Made by a program: the position numbers and the translations under genes. Below are positions 22,548-34,865 of a stretch of DNA of 64,000 nt, piece after piece. The first letter of the stretch is position 1. The number at the start of each line of letters is the position of its first letter. The notes under the pieces are model-generated. The model searched no databases and was not told the DNA's origin. It saw only the letters and a program-made list of their open reading frames with translations. Source of the DNA: Corynespora cassiicola (lineage: Eukaryota > Ascomycota > Dothideomycetes > Pleosporales > Corynesporascaceae); NCBI GenBank assembly GCA_022059125.1, contig JAEUWY010000004.1:2480001-2544000 (forward strand), written 5' to 3'.

Positions 22548-24289
22548 ATGTCCTCAACAACAACCACCACCACAACCACCACCACCACGGCCACGACCGC
22601 CGCCACGCCCTCGGGCTACACCACCGGCACCTCGCTCAAGGCCAAGGGCGTCTCCAAGCTGGATTCGGCCGTGGTGCCAGACTACCGCGAGGTGCGGCGG
22701 CGCGACCACCATGAGGCCGACATTGTGATTGTGGGGGCGGGCATTGTGGGGTGCGCGGCCGCCGTCGCATTTGGAAAGCAAGGGCGCAGCGTCATTTTGC
22801 TGGAGCGGAGTCTCAAAGAGCCGGATCGTATCGTGGGCGAGCTGCTGCAGCCCGGAGGTGTGCGGGCACTAGAGAAGTTGGGCATGCGCGGTAGGTCCAT
22901 GTCTTGTCTCTCATGCTACTACCACCTTCTTTCCCCCACCCCTTTTCCGAGAATACGAAATATACATCGAATTTGGAGACAGAGAGAGGGGTCGTGTATT
23001 GCCAAGGCGTGGGGATAATGCTTCTCTGGAGGCCTTTACTTTCTTGTTTTGTGCAATTGTGAAAGCTAATGGTCCTGTGAGCAGAGTGCTTGGAGAGCAT
23101 CGATTCGGTCCCTTGCTATGGCTACCAGATCAACTACCACGGCGAGCCCGTCCACATCCCCTACCCCACGAACCTCACCCCCGACTCCTCGCCCGAGAAC
23201 CCGCCCGAGGGCCGCTGCTTCCACCACGGCCGCTTCATCCAGAACCTCCGCGCCGCCGCGCGCGCAACTCCCAACGTAACCATTGTCGAGACGACGGTAA
23301 CAGACGTGGTCAAGAATGGCTACACGGGCCAGATCCTGGGTGTGGAGAGCCAGACGGGGGGCAACAAGGACTACTACTTCGGCGCCGTGACGCTCGTGGC
23401 CGACGGCTATGCGAGCAAGTTCCGCAAGGCCTACCTCCCCAAGGCTCCCGAGGTGCGTAGCAAGTTCTGGGGCCTCGAGCTCATCGACGCGGAGCTGCCG
23501 CGCCCGGGACATGGGCACGTCATCCTCTCGGACGCGCCCCCCATCCTCATCTACCAAATCGGCTCCCGCGAGACGCGCATCCTGATCGATGTGCCGGAGA
23601 ACCTGCCCTCGGCCGCGCCCAAGGCCGGCGGCGTCAAGAACCACTTCCTCAACGTGGCGCTGCCCAACCTGCCCGAGTGCGTGCAGCCCGCCTTCCGCAA
23701 GGCCATTGAGGAGGGCAAGCTGCGCAGCATGCCCAACTCGTTCCTCCCGCCCACGACCCAGAAGACGCCGGGCCTCATCATGCTCGGTGACGCAATGAAC
23801 ATGCGCCACCCGCTCACCGGCGGCGGAATGACTGTCGCCTTCAACGACGTCGTCCTCCTCTCCTCGCTCCTCGCGCCCGAGCACATTCCCAGCCTCGAGG
23901 CCACGCCCGCCGTCGTCGACGCAATGGCGCGCTTCCACTGGGCCCGCAAGTCTAGCTCCACGGTAATCAACATCCTGGCCATGGCCCTGTATTCTCTCTT
24001 CGCGGCCGACGACCCCGCCCTCGCCATCCTGCGCAACGGCTGCTTCAGGTACTTTCAACGCGGCGGCGTGTGCATCTCAGAACCCTGCGGCCTGCTGTCC
24101 GGAATCCTGGGCAGGCCGTCGTTGTTGGTGTATCATTTCTTCTCGGTGGCGTTTTATGCGGTTTGGTGTCACATCGTTGAGGGTCCGGTCTGGCGCGTGC
24201 CGTACGTGCTCTTGATCGAGATGTGGGTTGTGCTGTTCAAGGCGTGTGTGGTCATTGGGCCATATTTACTGGCTGAGATGAAGCATTAG
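22548..24289 (+). CDS. ERG1: Squalene epoxidase (squalene monooxygenase)
   Basis: Two exons, 22548-22890 and 23085-24289, are joined by a 194-base intron (GTAGGT donor, GAGCAG acceptor) in phase 1 to give GMRECLESIDSVPCYGY; total 515 residues. An N-terminal poly-Thr leader precedes the FAD Rossmann motif VIVGAGIVGCAAAVAFGKQG at about 59-78. The second FAD motif is seen in GLIMLGDAMNMRHPLTGGG, and C-terminal hydrophobic segments anchor it to the ER membrane. It converts squalene to 2,3-oxidosqualene, the first oxygen-dependent step of ergosterol synthesis and the target of allylamines. Length and motifs are normal, and I see no sign of a second copy in the window. Confidence 0.96.
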
Positions 24290-24924
24290 AGGTTGGTCGT
24301 GCGTGCCTGCATGCTTGCATGGGATATGGTGTTATGGCTAGATGAGTACCTACATTACGCTGACCTATGCCCTCCCCTCTCCCACCCCCCTACATTTTTC
24401 TGTTTTTCTCTCTCTTTATACTCTTCACTGTATATAGTATTACGATTGACTGATTGGTTGATGCTGGGTTTGTCCATCTGGAGTTTTCCCCTCCTTCTCC
24501 GACGTTACGCATCGAACTCACGATGATGAGCGGGCCTCTGTTAGGGGGACATGGTATTAGTTGTAATATTAATAATAAAGATGATAAGACCAAGTGTAAG
24601 CCATGTCGATGTCTGAGTACGCGCTGTGCAAGATTTCAGAACCCATCAGGCGGGATGTCATTTGGAACGCCATGCTTTCCAACGCATCCATTCCAACACG
24701 ATAAAGTCAAACGACATGAACGGCGACATGTCCGAGATTTGCCACGGCAAGGTGGATATTGTCCTACATGCCCCTCATTTCCACATTTGGGCCGCATCGA
24801 GACAAGAAGAAAAAGAAAAGGAAGGAAGAAGAAGAAGAAGGAGAAGAAGAAAAGAAAGAGCCTGGCCGAGATGAGCAATCAAATCACACAAAAGGCTTAG
24901 GTACCACCCACCCAATCCCTCCCA
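24290..24924. other. Convergent 3' region, 635 bases
   Basis: This lies between the stop codons of ERG1 and the cysteine-rich secreted protein gene. It holds a purine-rich GAA/AGA tract at about 24804-24862. No gene seen. Confidence 0.5.
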
Positions 24925-26628
24925 TCATCCTGAAATCAACGAACCAGCCGACGAAGATGCAGCAACCCCACTCGAAACCACACTAGCCGCAGGCTGTGAG
25001 TTCCCCCGGTGTGCCCCCCTCCAAAGACTCTCGACCCCCGCTCCATCATGGACAAACCTACTATTCCAAGTCGTAGCAGACCTCCCACCCTCGCCCCCCC
25101 TTCCCCCCACCTCCGACGCAAAGCTCCCGTCACCCCTTGTCGGAAACGGGACCTGCGAGACCGTCGGCCCAACCCTCGAATCCCAAGTCGAGGGTCTCGG
25201 ATTCGCCGTCGGGTTCGTATTCTGCTTAGCTGTCGACGACGACGACGATGACGCCGTCGTCGCGGTGCGCGGCTCAAACCGGCGGGTCCAGTCTGCGAGG
25301 AACGAGTTGCGGTTGCCGAGGGGGCGGGGGTACCAGAGGAGGGGGGCTAGGACGAGGGGGCCGGGCTGGCCGATGGCGGTGGTGAGGGACCAAGTGGTTG
25401 TCGTGTTTGGGCGGCGGGCTGGGGCGTATCTTGTGTAGGGCCAGGAGGGGGGGAGTTGGGAGAGGAGGAGGAGGGAGGCGTCTGTGGGTGCTGGGGAGTG
25501 CGCAGGAGAGGGGGATGTGGTGGAGCTTGTGGGGGTGGTGGAGCTGGAGGGTTTTGAGTCGGAGGTCCTGGGCGAGTTTGAGGGTTTTGTGGTCGTGTGT
25601 GCGCCTGAAGATGGCTGGCGAGCGCTTGATGGGGGGATTTGATCAGAGAGAGGGGTTGTCGTGGTCGTTGCGGGCGCCTTGCTCGATGGTTGGGGGGTGC
25701 TGGGTGTGGGTGTTTTGCCTGGCCTTTCACTTCCGTCTGTCCTCGGAACGTTCATGCCAGGCAACGACGTGAAGCTCTTCTCTAGACTTGTTACGCTGGT
25801 AATTGAACCCTCGAATATGTTTGCAACCTTGTTGTTCGGAGCTTCCTTGGTAAAACCGAGAAATTCCTTCAAGAATAGATACAAAGAGGGCCGGTCCGTG
25901 CTGCAGAAATTGTATGGAACTTCTATAAGACAGTGGAAACAGTTTTCTCTGTTGAGTTCGGGATCTCCTGACTTTTGCAGACACTTGTGCATGGTACCCA
26001 AATCCTTGGCGCTATTTGAATAGTGTCAGCAAGTATCCCTTTTATCATGAGCATTTGCTCTTGAAGAAAATGAACTTTACATGGCTACTTCCAAATGGTG
26101 GTTGCTGCAGAAACAGCGCTGGTACCTCAGACTTTGTTCCTCATCATTTGGATCTCTCATTGGCTCCCATTCTTTGAAACATGCGTCGATGAATTCGATG
26201 ACGTATTTCGCTTCTCCCGACCGCCAACAAGCTTCCAGAGGAGAAATTGGCGGAGCAGGATGCACCAAATTACGTTTTGGAAGGCGAGTGCCGCCGTCAA
26301 ATCCTAGCCAGAAACCTGGAGTTACGCCTGAGGTTTTGAGGTGGCTTGGGGAGGATCTCTCGCCCATCTCATCTTCACCAGATTCCAGCAAAATATTCTT
26401 TTCATCTAAGCTCGTGACTGGATTTTGTGATTTGGCTACCTGCCAGCTTTCCTCGCTCTTATAGTCTTCCCCGTCCTCCTGCCATACTCCTGCCGAGCTG
26501 GTGACTGTTGTCACCCTCGTCTCCAATACCGTCAAGCTCCTATTGTGCGGCGCCGAGGATCGCGAGGCTAATGCTTGGATGGTTACAGCTCCGAACACCA
26601 GGAAGCAGACGCAGGCATAAAACCGCAT
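24925..26628 (-). CDS. Secreted eight-cysteine protein with Ser/Thr/Pro-rich tail
   Basis: Two exons, 26081-26628 and 24925-26011, are joined by a 69-base intron (GTAAAG donor, AATAG acceptor) in phase 2, giving 544 residues. A signal peptide is present (MRFYACVCFLVFGAVTIQALA). Residues about 130-220 hold eight cysteines with spacing C-x15-C-x21-C-x-C-x18-C-x13-C-x2-C-x8-C across the splice junction. That is comparable in number, but not clearly in pattern, to CFEM domains. The remaining 300 residues are low-complexity Ser/Thr/Pro, likely O-glycosylated and cell-wall exposed. The C terminus ends SSSAGSLISG without a convincing hydrophobic GPI tail, so a further intron near the 3' end is possible. 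I do not recognise the family. Confidence 0.65.
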
Positions 26629-28140
26629 GATGCGTCTTCAAGTCGGCAGAACCCACAAATGTGGATGGAGAAGGTAGAAGAGTTCTTGTGGTGAGCGAGA
26701 CATTGAATTGGGTGCCTGTTGGGCGCTGGAGGGTATCAAACGGCCAAGCGCTGATGCCGGATACCGGCGTATTGGAGACGATGAAGTTGGGTCTTGAAGC
26801 CAGCATGATTACCTTCCCTGGACCGGGTAGCTGTGTGCCTCTTGAGGTGGCTGATGGGCCGTGTTCATTTTCTCAGTGCCTTGAGTATTATCGCACACAC
26901 AATCGTAGAAGCGGAGTATGAGGACCGTCCATATTTTGCCGTGAATTTAGACTCGAGTGTTGGCAGCACGATACAAACCATACATGTAGCTCGGCCTGAT
27001 ACTCATTCACAGAACGTGGGAGGGGGGTAAAGAGCTGTATGACATAATCCCGCCCCAACGACGAAGAGGGAACTCGCCCTCCCCTCCAACTTCTACATCC
27101 ACATTTACTTGCTGCCGAAAAGGGCAAGAAGGACGCAGGTCCCAATACCGCGGAGTCGGACTCCATTCCGGCTGGTTGCTTGCCTGATACCAGCCACTCC
27201 AGCCGTAGTAGTAAGCTCCCCCTTGGCGGAGGCAGGGCAGTCCTTGGGCCATATCGAAACCACATGGGGGGGGGGGGGTACGGAGAGCACACGGGGGAAC
27301 AAAAAGGGCTGGGTCAAGTCTCATACCAAGCAATTGATATTAAGTGTATGTACGAGCAGGTCCAGAAGCAGACCGATCCCCTATGTATACCAGGCTCATC
27401 ATCAGTCATCTGAGACAGTAAGCCGTGGATTGCAGCCGCATGAGGGATAAAAGTCAGTAACAAGAACCAAATCGGGGGCATTGAGCCAAGGAGGAAGGAA
27501 AAAGGTCAGAGTACAGATGCGTTCGCGGAAAGGAGGTTGGAAGGGGAAAGTAAGCGAAATGATTGAAGACGGGGACGCAACGCGGATGACCAATGATGAG
27601 ATGAGTGATGATGATGACGACGACGATGAGGGTAATGTTTTTTTCTCCCCTCCCTCTCCTCACCGGTAGCGACCCCAAGCCGTAGGATGGTGTGGATGAG
27701 ATAACGGAGGCTGCGGAGGCGAAAAGATGAGATGAGACGAGGCGAGAGGCGAGTACCTGTCGCACGCAGCGCGCCAGCCAGCCCATATGAGATGTTTTGT
27801 AATCGCGGGAGGAAAAAAAAGCGGATGAGCATGAGGAAGAAAAAAAAAGGTCCAAAGTGAATACAGGATAATGGAATGACTCGGACAAATGGTGACGGGA
27901 AGAAAAGGGGGAAGGACTTGGAAGATGATGTGGAAGCTGACAATCTCTATATGTTCAAGGACAGGGAAAAGAAAACGAGGCGTCGAATGGAGAGAGAAGC
28001 GCCTGCAGAAAGTCGAAAAATGAAGAGAAGCTGGCTGACGAAGATGGGTATCATCCATCCATGCATCCACCCAAAACCCACAGCTCCCAATGTAGCATCA
28101 AGCATCGTCATCAATATTGTCGCCGTCATCGTCACTCCCT
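26629..28140. other. Intergenic, 1.5 kb, with G13 tract
   Basis: Upstream region of the cysteine-rich gene and 3' flank of the REE1-like gene. It contains a run of 13 G at 27266-27278 and a GATGATGACGAC-type tract at 27597-27630. Frames up to 145 codons overlap on both strands without motifs. No gene supported. Confidence 0.45.
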
Positions 28141-29067
28141 CTAGAATATCTCCAAGCCCTCAAAGTCGACGCACAGATTCCGGTGGCTGGCGCCCATGCC
28201 GCCGTTTCTGCGTTCATACATGCTGGTGCCAAAGTTGGCGGGCCTCGAGGCATAGACACCCACGCGCACAGCCTTGTCCTCGACCCCCCAGAAGAACCAT
28301 GTCACCTCCCTGAGCTTCTTCCAGCCAGACACCTCGTCCTCGTACCAGATCCACAGGGCGTATCCGATTCGTTCAATCTTGACGCGCAGGTCTGCGCGGC
28401 GGGCATGGTGGGCGGGCAGGGCGGTCAGAGCCCAGTCGGCGCCGTCCGAGGTCGCGCACACGGAGGTGGCGTGGCAGGCATTGTTGCAGAACTCGAGGCC
28501 GACCTTGACCCATTTGGAGGCCGGCGCGGGCGGGACATATGGGGGCGGCGGCCCTCGTGTAACCGTCTGCTGCCCCGCAGCGTTCGGGCTGCTGCCGTTG
28601 GTCGGGGGCGCTGGGGGGGCCGATAGCGATGGTGGTGGCGCGCTGCCGCCGTTTGCGTGGCTCGCGGGAGAGGGCGAGGGCGTCGTGGACGAGGGTGTGA
28701 GTGTGGGTGCCAGCGTCGATGCTGGAGTGGGCGTGGCCATGGCCGTGGCCGTGGGCGTGACCGTGGGTGTGCTCGTCGATTCGGCCCCAACTGCGGCAAC
28801 AATGCGCCCCGGCGGCGCGCCCGCGAAGATGACCAGTCCGCCCTGGTCCCATTCCAGCTCCCAGTCGGCCGTCACGGTGACTTCGGCGGCTATGAAGGGG
28901 TTGCGCAGGGCCGTGTAGAGGATCGGGGCCGTCGACGTGTCGCGCGAAGGGGGCTTCCTCCACAGGTCGGTGTTCGGGGGTGCTGCGAGCGAAAAGGAGC
29001 CCATCCACTCGGGCACGGCATCATGGGAGACGTTCAGGGCCGTAAACGAGGATCTGTCAGGAGGCAT
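28141..29067 (-). CDS. REE1: DUF1349 protein, REE1-like
   Basis: A single exon encodes 308 residues. The N-terminal half shows WRKPPSRDTSTAPILY, then ADWELEWDQGGLVIFAG. The C-terminal half shows KWVKVGLEFCNN, CATSDGADWALTALPAH and WFFWGVEDKAVRVGVYASRP. Together these form the concanavalin-like beta-sandwich of DUF1349. S. cerevisiae Ree1 of this family affects enolase levels in galactose metabolism; the molecular activity is unknown. Here a Thr/Pro/Ser/Ala-rich insertion of about 90 residues (about 95-188) splits the domain between two strands, and the DNA of that insert is strongly GC-rich and repetitive. Flanking domain halves are in the same frame, so the insert looks like a tolerated surface loop and not a disruption. 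Confidence 0.85.
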   Translation of the reverse strand: MPPDRSSFTALNVSHDAVPEWMGSFSLAAPPNTDLWRKPPSRDTSTAPILYTALRNPFIAAEVTVTADWELEWDQGGLVIFAGAPPGRIVAAVGAESTSTPTVTPTATAMATPTPASTLAPTLTPSSTTPSPSPASHANGGSAPPPSLSAPPAPPTNGSSPNAAGQQTVTRGPPPPYVPPAPASKWVKVGLEFCNNACHATSVCATSDGADWALTALPAHHARRADLRVKIERIGYALWIWYEDEVSGWKKLREVTWFFWGVEDKAVRVGVYASRPANFGTSMYERRNGGMGASHRNLCVDFEGLEIF

Positions 29068-32000
29068 GGCCTCGGGGGACTCGCAATGGGCGAGCTCAAC
29101 GGACGCTGTGCCGTAGCTCGACGACTCTCTTCCTTACACAGCTCTGCGACCGAGCCCGCGCGGTGCAGAGGCCGGTATATGTATATGTAGCTCGGTAATG
29201 TACGTCTTCTGCCCCCCGCCAACGATGCCGAATGGGTGCGTGTTGTCTAGTCCGGGCTGTACGACCTGTGTCCGAAGGTCATTCGCTTCGTTGTGAGAGT
29301 CGCAACAAGGATGGCACATGTAAGCTGACACGCGCAGCTGGCCAAAATTACCACTCCACCAGATCTGCAGGCTGGATCGTGGAGGCCCGCTGCTCGGATC
29401 TGGTTTAAGCCTAACTCGTCGACAGGAGGAGGATGCACAGAGGCTGGCGGTGCCTTTCTGGGGGACTGGGCTGTTAGTTGCACGCCTTGCTAGCGCCGAG
29501 AGGTTGGCCTACCAAAGTATAAAAGGAGGGTGCGGTGCTTGCTGGCTGGCTGGAATGGAGATATCCGTCCGGGTAGGTCTACCGTGGCTCTCTGTACGTC
29601 TCAGGCCTCGCGGCGCCCGCCTTGCCAGGAAGGATTCTCGAGCCGGTTCTCGAGCAGACTCTCGAGGCGCAGAGGTGCACCCCTCCCCCGATATATAAAC
29701 ATTGCCGGCATCCTCGGGCTCAGGGCGAGCAGCCCAGCTGGCCTGGCCCTGCCCTTGGCCCCGAGCGTGCGCGTAGACAATGGGCCATCCAAGCTGAATC
29801 AGTCCCGCCACTGCGCAGCAGCGCAGTCCCTTTGGCTGCCGGCCATGCGTCGCCGTCATGGTACGGGCCCGTCTTGTCCCTGGTATCGGTGCGGCCGTCA
29901 TCCTGGAGGCCCTTGAGATGGCAAAAGAGCATTTGTCGAGGTCGACCATATCGTGCCGACGCGCCTAGTCAAGGCGATGGGGAGGTGCAGCGCAGAAAAA
30001 ATACCTGTCGGCGCATGCTGCCGCCTGTCGCTACGTGGCAGCCCGTGGTGAGCGTCGTCGGCGCCCACTCATCAGGCCCGGCATGCTCGACGGGACGCGG
30101 GACGACCGTCTTTCAGGCCTGGTGCAGAGGCCGTCGGAATCGTGTTGGTCGACTGAGTCTGCTGTGCATCGGAGGAGACGGTTGCGGCCAAAGATGATGA
30201 GCTGTCGCCGTGCTACGGCCAGGGCCCAAAAGATGTTCTGCAGCGCAGCAAGGGGGTCTGCAACCTATCCATCATGCATTGCTTATCCGCCTCGCCATTG
30301 GAGGGCATACCCGCTGTCGTGCAAATCATCTCGATTACGTATCCCCCACGCGCCCGAAGACGGCAGGGGGACCAATTCAATTCAACTGCCTCTATCGTGA
30401 CTTCGCCCAGCGACGCCGCCGAGCGGGCCGGCCGCGCTACATGGAGCCATTGCATCCTCTGGACGGACCCAGTCCTCGATTCCGCTCCTCTGGTATGCTG
30501 CGCGCTGCTGCACCAGACGCTCCAGCAGCGGCATGCCCTGTGGGTGGTGGAGAACGGCGCATTGTACCACGGCCGTAGCAAGACAAGGTCTGAGCCCGGT
30601 GTCTTTTTCTGGCATGCTTGGGCTGCCATAAGCCTTGCCCTTTGTCCCCCCTCCCCTCCCACAGACGCAGATGCCGTGGTACCTGTACTTCGAGTTCAAG
30701 TGCCCATCCGTTGCGTTGTACTCCAAGGCGAACCCTTGCAGGCTCCCGTGTGCTGCTTACATACGTTTGCCGAAGACATCTTGGCCTTGGAGAAGCGTCG
30801 GACCATGGCCTGAGAGAAGGGTCAGATGCCCGCGAATGGCTTGCACTTGTGCAACTGTCCGCGGGCGACAAATTCGACCCCGATAGGGCTGGGGGGACAG
30901 ACACGCCGTCATCAATGGTCGCCTCGGTATTCTTGAACATCATGGCCTTGCTTGCCTTGTGTACAAGGTGTGTGTGTCATGAGACTGCCACTCGGCAGCA
31001 ATCTTCATCGTGACCCATATTGCTACGATGCTGCAGCATCCACTGAGGGTTCGGCGTGTTTCGGGAGGGACTGGAACGCATGGAATGAAACGTCACTCAA
31101 TGACAATTGTCCGAAGGATTGGAGCGAAGGAAGTTCGTTACTGAGGGGTGGTGTCTGCTGCTTCTGGAAGACGTTAGATTCATCATCAGCACCACGATCA
31201 ACCCCCCAGCGTTCCGACAAAATCTGCTGGCGTACTGCATTCGAGTCCAATGCCATGGTCCACGACTTACGCTTGCTTGAAAGCTGGGCTCCAGCCATGC
31301 TGCGGTTCACCTGTAGGCCATGCTCCTGGACGCCACATCTCCAATCTCGTCTTGCCCTGCACTTCTTTTGGTAAGACCTCTGGCCGCTGGACAACTCAGC
31401 GTCCCACGTGGCACACACACACTAGTAGGAAGCAGGTATTGACGAGCAACCTCCTGGTCCGAGACCTCTCACACAGTACAGCGCCTATGTTCACCATTTG
31501 ATCGTGCTACTCTGATCCGCATAAGCGCTGGCTGTCCGACATGAGCACGCAGCAGCATGAACACCTCACGAAGCAGCGTTATGGCTTCAACAGGGACGTC
31601 GCAGGATCGGGGCTAGAGCAGCGGTGGGTAGTCTTGGAACCAGACTCGTTTCCAGAATGTTGCGCACACGCTGGCGTTGTGGAATGGCTGCGTCGTTATG
31701 GACATCGCACTCTGTTCACACCTGTCAACCAAAGCCGTGACAGCGAATGGAACGAATCAGGACACGTACACAAGCAATTCAGATCTTTGGCATACCACTA
31801 TGCTGTGTAAAGGAGGCCGGAAGGGCGCGTGTCAACTGCGGAGGTTGGATAGCTCGATGGTTGCATGCCATGCTCCGGATGTGTTGACCAATAGAGAATT
31901 TCCACCCCTCCGTCTTACTTAGCAAATGATTACGCACATTTGAGCAAAGCATCATCCACAGCCTTTAGCGAGTAGCGTCAATGCCGTCGGGTATAACCAA

Positions 32001-34034
32001 CGTTAGCGTTTGGCACTGCATAGCATCTGGATCTGTGAACCCGGGGTTTACACCAAAGGTGATATAGGCATGCTTCTATCCTTGCTAAAGAAGATGATGG
32101 CGTGCGGTGTATTTCGGCATCATCGAAATCGGCACACGATTGTTCAGTGATAACAGGCACTGCCCCGTCTGAAGATTGAGATGCCTCCCGTCGTCCAGAA
32201 AATCGAATGAGATTCTAGACGCGAGATGATCATATTAGCCAAGGTCAACAACATAAAAATCCTGTAGACACTCCGTGTATAGCGCTGAGCATCCTCTCCA
32301 GCCGGCCTGAGTGGCCGAGAGCTCGCGGAACTACGATTTCTTGGTGGGGCTTCTATGATCAAGAACAGGAGGTAACCCTGTGGAGGTTTGGCCATGGGGC
32401 GAGTAATTCTGATGTCTGCATCGTTGTAGAAATACCCACAGAAGAAACTTTTCGTACCATGCCTCTTCAGAAGAAAACTTTTGTCGTCACAAGGGGTGCG
32501 GAACCGAACATCAGACCATACAACGTGGATCTTCGCCGAGGCAGGAAATCGGAGTGCAGCCATTGTCAGGGTTTCTTATAGCTGCCAGTTGCCATCGATC
32601 GCCCAGAGAATGCTGACGGAGATGCGGCTTTGAGTCAATCGCCTTCAATACTCGAGGCTAACGGGGTGGGTGAAGGGTCCCTCGAGGACCGGCTAGAGGA
32701 TGTGGGACGAGGCTCCCCAGTCGACCATCAATCAATAAGTTAGGAGTGAGATTATGCATGGTGAAGGCGCAAAGGTTGCGGGGAGCAAGTCATATATCGT
32801 GCATAGCACATCCTTTGGATCAACTTGTGAATTCAGCCATGTGTCCGGATTGAGCTGCAGTCCACATGTCAGCAACATGGTATAGTAGGGTAAAGTGTGA
32901 CTGCCGAGCGGTAGGCACAAGGCAACGCTATTAATTGAGATGAGCCGGAGCGAAGTCCAAGGTGGGTCGCGGAAGCACAGAGCACTGCCGAAGGAGCCGG
33001 GTGCGTCCATTTTCATGGGAAACTAGCGTTCATCGTTATGTGATGCGATGCAGTGGCAGATCTCGGACGATGTGCTCAGGGCGACTACCGTCGGGCGCGC
33101 GCAGACGAAAGGATAGCAACCACAGCGGCACCTGCCGACAACGTAACAAGACCATCGGGCCGACTGGTGTTGAATGCATGCCTGTCTTGTCTTCACATCA
33201 ATAGTTTCAATCCTCTTGCCGCTTATGCAATGCCGTCGGTGTGGCAGCACCGCGTCAATAGATCTAACCTGGGCATCGAGCACCGATGCTGGGCGCACCG
33301 TGAGTCGATGGCTGACGATTGGGTGCCGACAGTCTGGCGCGGCTTGTGCAACGTGTTCGCTAGACCTCTGAAGGCATGTTGGGACGGTGGCGGGAAAGAA
33401 ATTGAAGGCAAAACTGCAAGGAACTGGCTTGCAGAGAATGGAAACGTGAACGAGATGGTTTAGAAGAAGACTAACACCTGCCTGTTTAAGGCACGTGTAG
33501 GGATTGCCTGCACAGTGCGGAGAAGAGGATGGACCCACCTGCCCAATCGCAAAGTTTCCATGTCTGTTTGAGCACAGGATCCGCGAAGGAAGTTATGTCT
33601 CACAGCGATGGTTGTGCTGTGCCTAGGGGCTCGCCTGCTAAGTTTCCTCTCGAAGCATTATGGATGAGGATGCCGAGGTGGTTTGCCTGGGTGTCTAACA
33701 ACGCGGTTCCCAGCTAAAAAAAAAAAAAAGGCCGTGTGCCCTTGACTGGGCTCCGTGGGACAGTGCGCACTAGAGGAAAGGCTAGGAAAAGGGTTGGACA
33801 GAGGGACGGTAAGAACGTGAATAAAGCAAAAAGAGATAAAGGGTCATTGGCCGGTAGTTTCGAATTACCCCGGAACAAGGCCAGCTAATTCCCGAGAAAC
33901 GTAGATGGAAGCACTCATCATGGTAGGTGAACTGCATGACCTCGGCGTGTAGTGGAATTGGCTCGTGCCATGGGCAATATTGTGGGAAAGGCAGTCATTC
34001 CGAGATCAGCTTTCACCCCGCACGCAAGCTGGCG
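29068..34034. other. Gene-poor interval, 5 kb
   Basis: I see no gene that I can support. Frames up to 191 codons occur on both strands but lack motifs and overlap each other. A TATAAAAGG motif lies at about 29519-29527, not clearly linked to a gene. A run of 14 A is at 33716-33729. Composition is GC-rich at the left and closer to even from 31.5 to 33.9 kb. A 139-codon minus-strand frame at 32563-32144 is the least implausible candidate but shows no recognisable family. Confidence 0.45.
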
Positions 34035-34865
34035 TCATTCGGTGTGATGGACGCATATCCGATACGGTGGAGCGTCTGAGAGGGGCCAGAGAGAAGGACG
34101 GTCCTCGAGCAGGAGACTGTCAAAATCGGTTTCAGGGTGCGCAATCAAGTGGTTCGAGGTTCTTGGGGTGATTTGTCCGGGCGCACTGGGCTCCATGCGA
34201 GGCAGCTGGTGCAGTCACTGATTGCTGAGGAATGGGGTAGCCGCCGGGAGCGAGCCATGACGAGCATTCCCGAAAGACAAGCGCCAATCCGGCGTCAATC
34301 AAGTCGGAAAGAACCCACTCGATGACGCTTAAAGCCAGGATTCTCATCATATGGCCCTGACAATGCCTCCTGGTTCGCAAGTGATACGGCGCAATTGGCA
34401 GCGATAAAGTTCGCACGAGGCCAACGGGGAAGGGGCTAGGCCAGGTGCCGGGCGGCGAGTCGCACTTGGTTACGGGCTCAGACCGAAAGCCATGGGGGAG
34501 GACGGCGGACAGGGGGAAAGTAGTTGACCAGACGCTCGGACGTATGGGTGGAGGATTGCGGGCAGGCGTTTAGAAAGGAGTGCAGCGAAAAAAAGTTTTC
34601 GGCTTGCTTGGCTAGGTTGGGGTCAATGTCGATGCCTGTGACGGGAGGAGCGTCGAAGTCGAGGGATGGCAACGGTCAATATCAGAGCGGAGGAGTAATA
34701 ATCGCTTGCAGGAGTGGCAGGGATACCCTTTCCTGGGTACCGAGTTGGCACGACACACTACCAGCATTACAGCCGATGTCCAGGCAGTGCTTGGCCGTGA
34801 ACAGACCTGGGATCAGGCCCCGGGGCAGGGTGGGCTGGCGTTTTGGACAAGAATGGAGGGGGCAT
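34035..34865 (-). pseudogene. Decayed Bin3/MePCE-type SAM methyltransferase
   Basis: Read right to left, successive pieces in different frames match the order of a Bin3-type RNA methyltransferase. KHCLDIGCNAGSVSCQL (SAM motif I) is followed by DFDAPPVTGIDIDPNLAKQ (motif II), then ERLVNYFP, and in another frame LSAVLPHGFRSEPVT. Next come FIAANCAVSLANQEALSGPY, in another frame ILALSVIEWV and SSWLAPGGY, then RTNHPKNLE, and again shifted DFDSLLLED up to a stop at 34035. At least four frame changes are needed. No AG acceptor sits where the intron after motif I should end. Intact members methylate the 5' gamma phosphate of small RNAs. Flanking genes are intact, so general sequencing failure is unlikely, though not excluded. 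Confidence 0.8.

Noticed and set aside
23066..24058. 330-codon minus-strand frame opposite ERG1
   Set aside because: Antisense shadow of the ERG1 coding sequence created by GC-rich third positions.
32301..32325. GGCCTGAGTGGCCGAGAG resembling part of a class-II tRNA
   Set aside because: No acceptor stem pairing and no B box (GGTTCRANNCC) at the right distance.
32144..32563. 139-codon minus-strand frame with mixed composition
   Set aside because: More protein-like than its neighbours, but no recognisable family, no flanking exon and no clear start context, so it is not listed as a gene.
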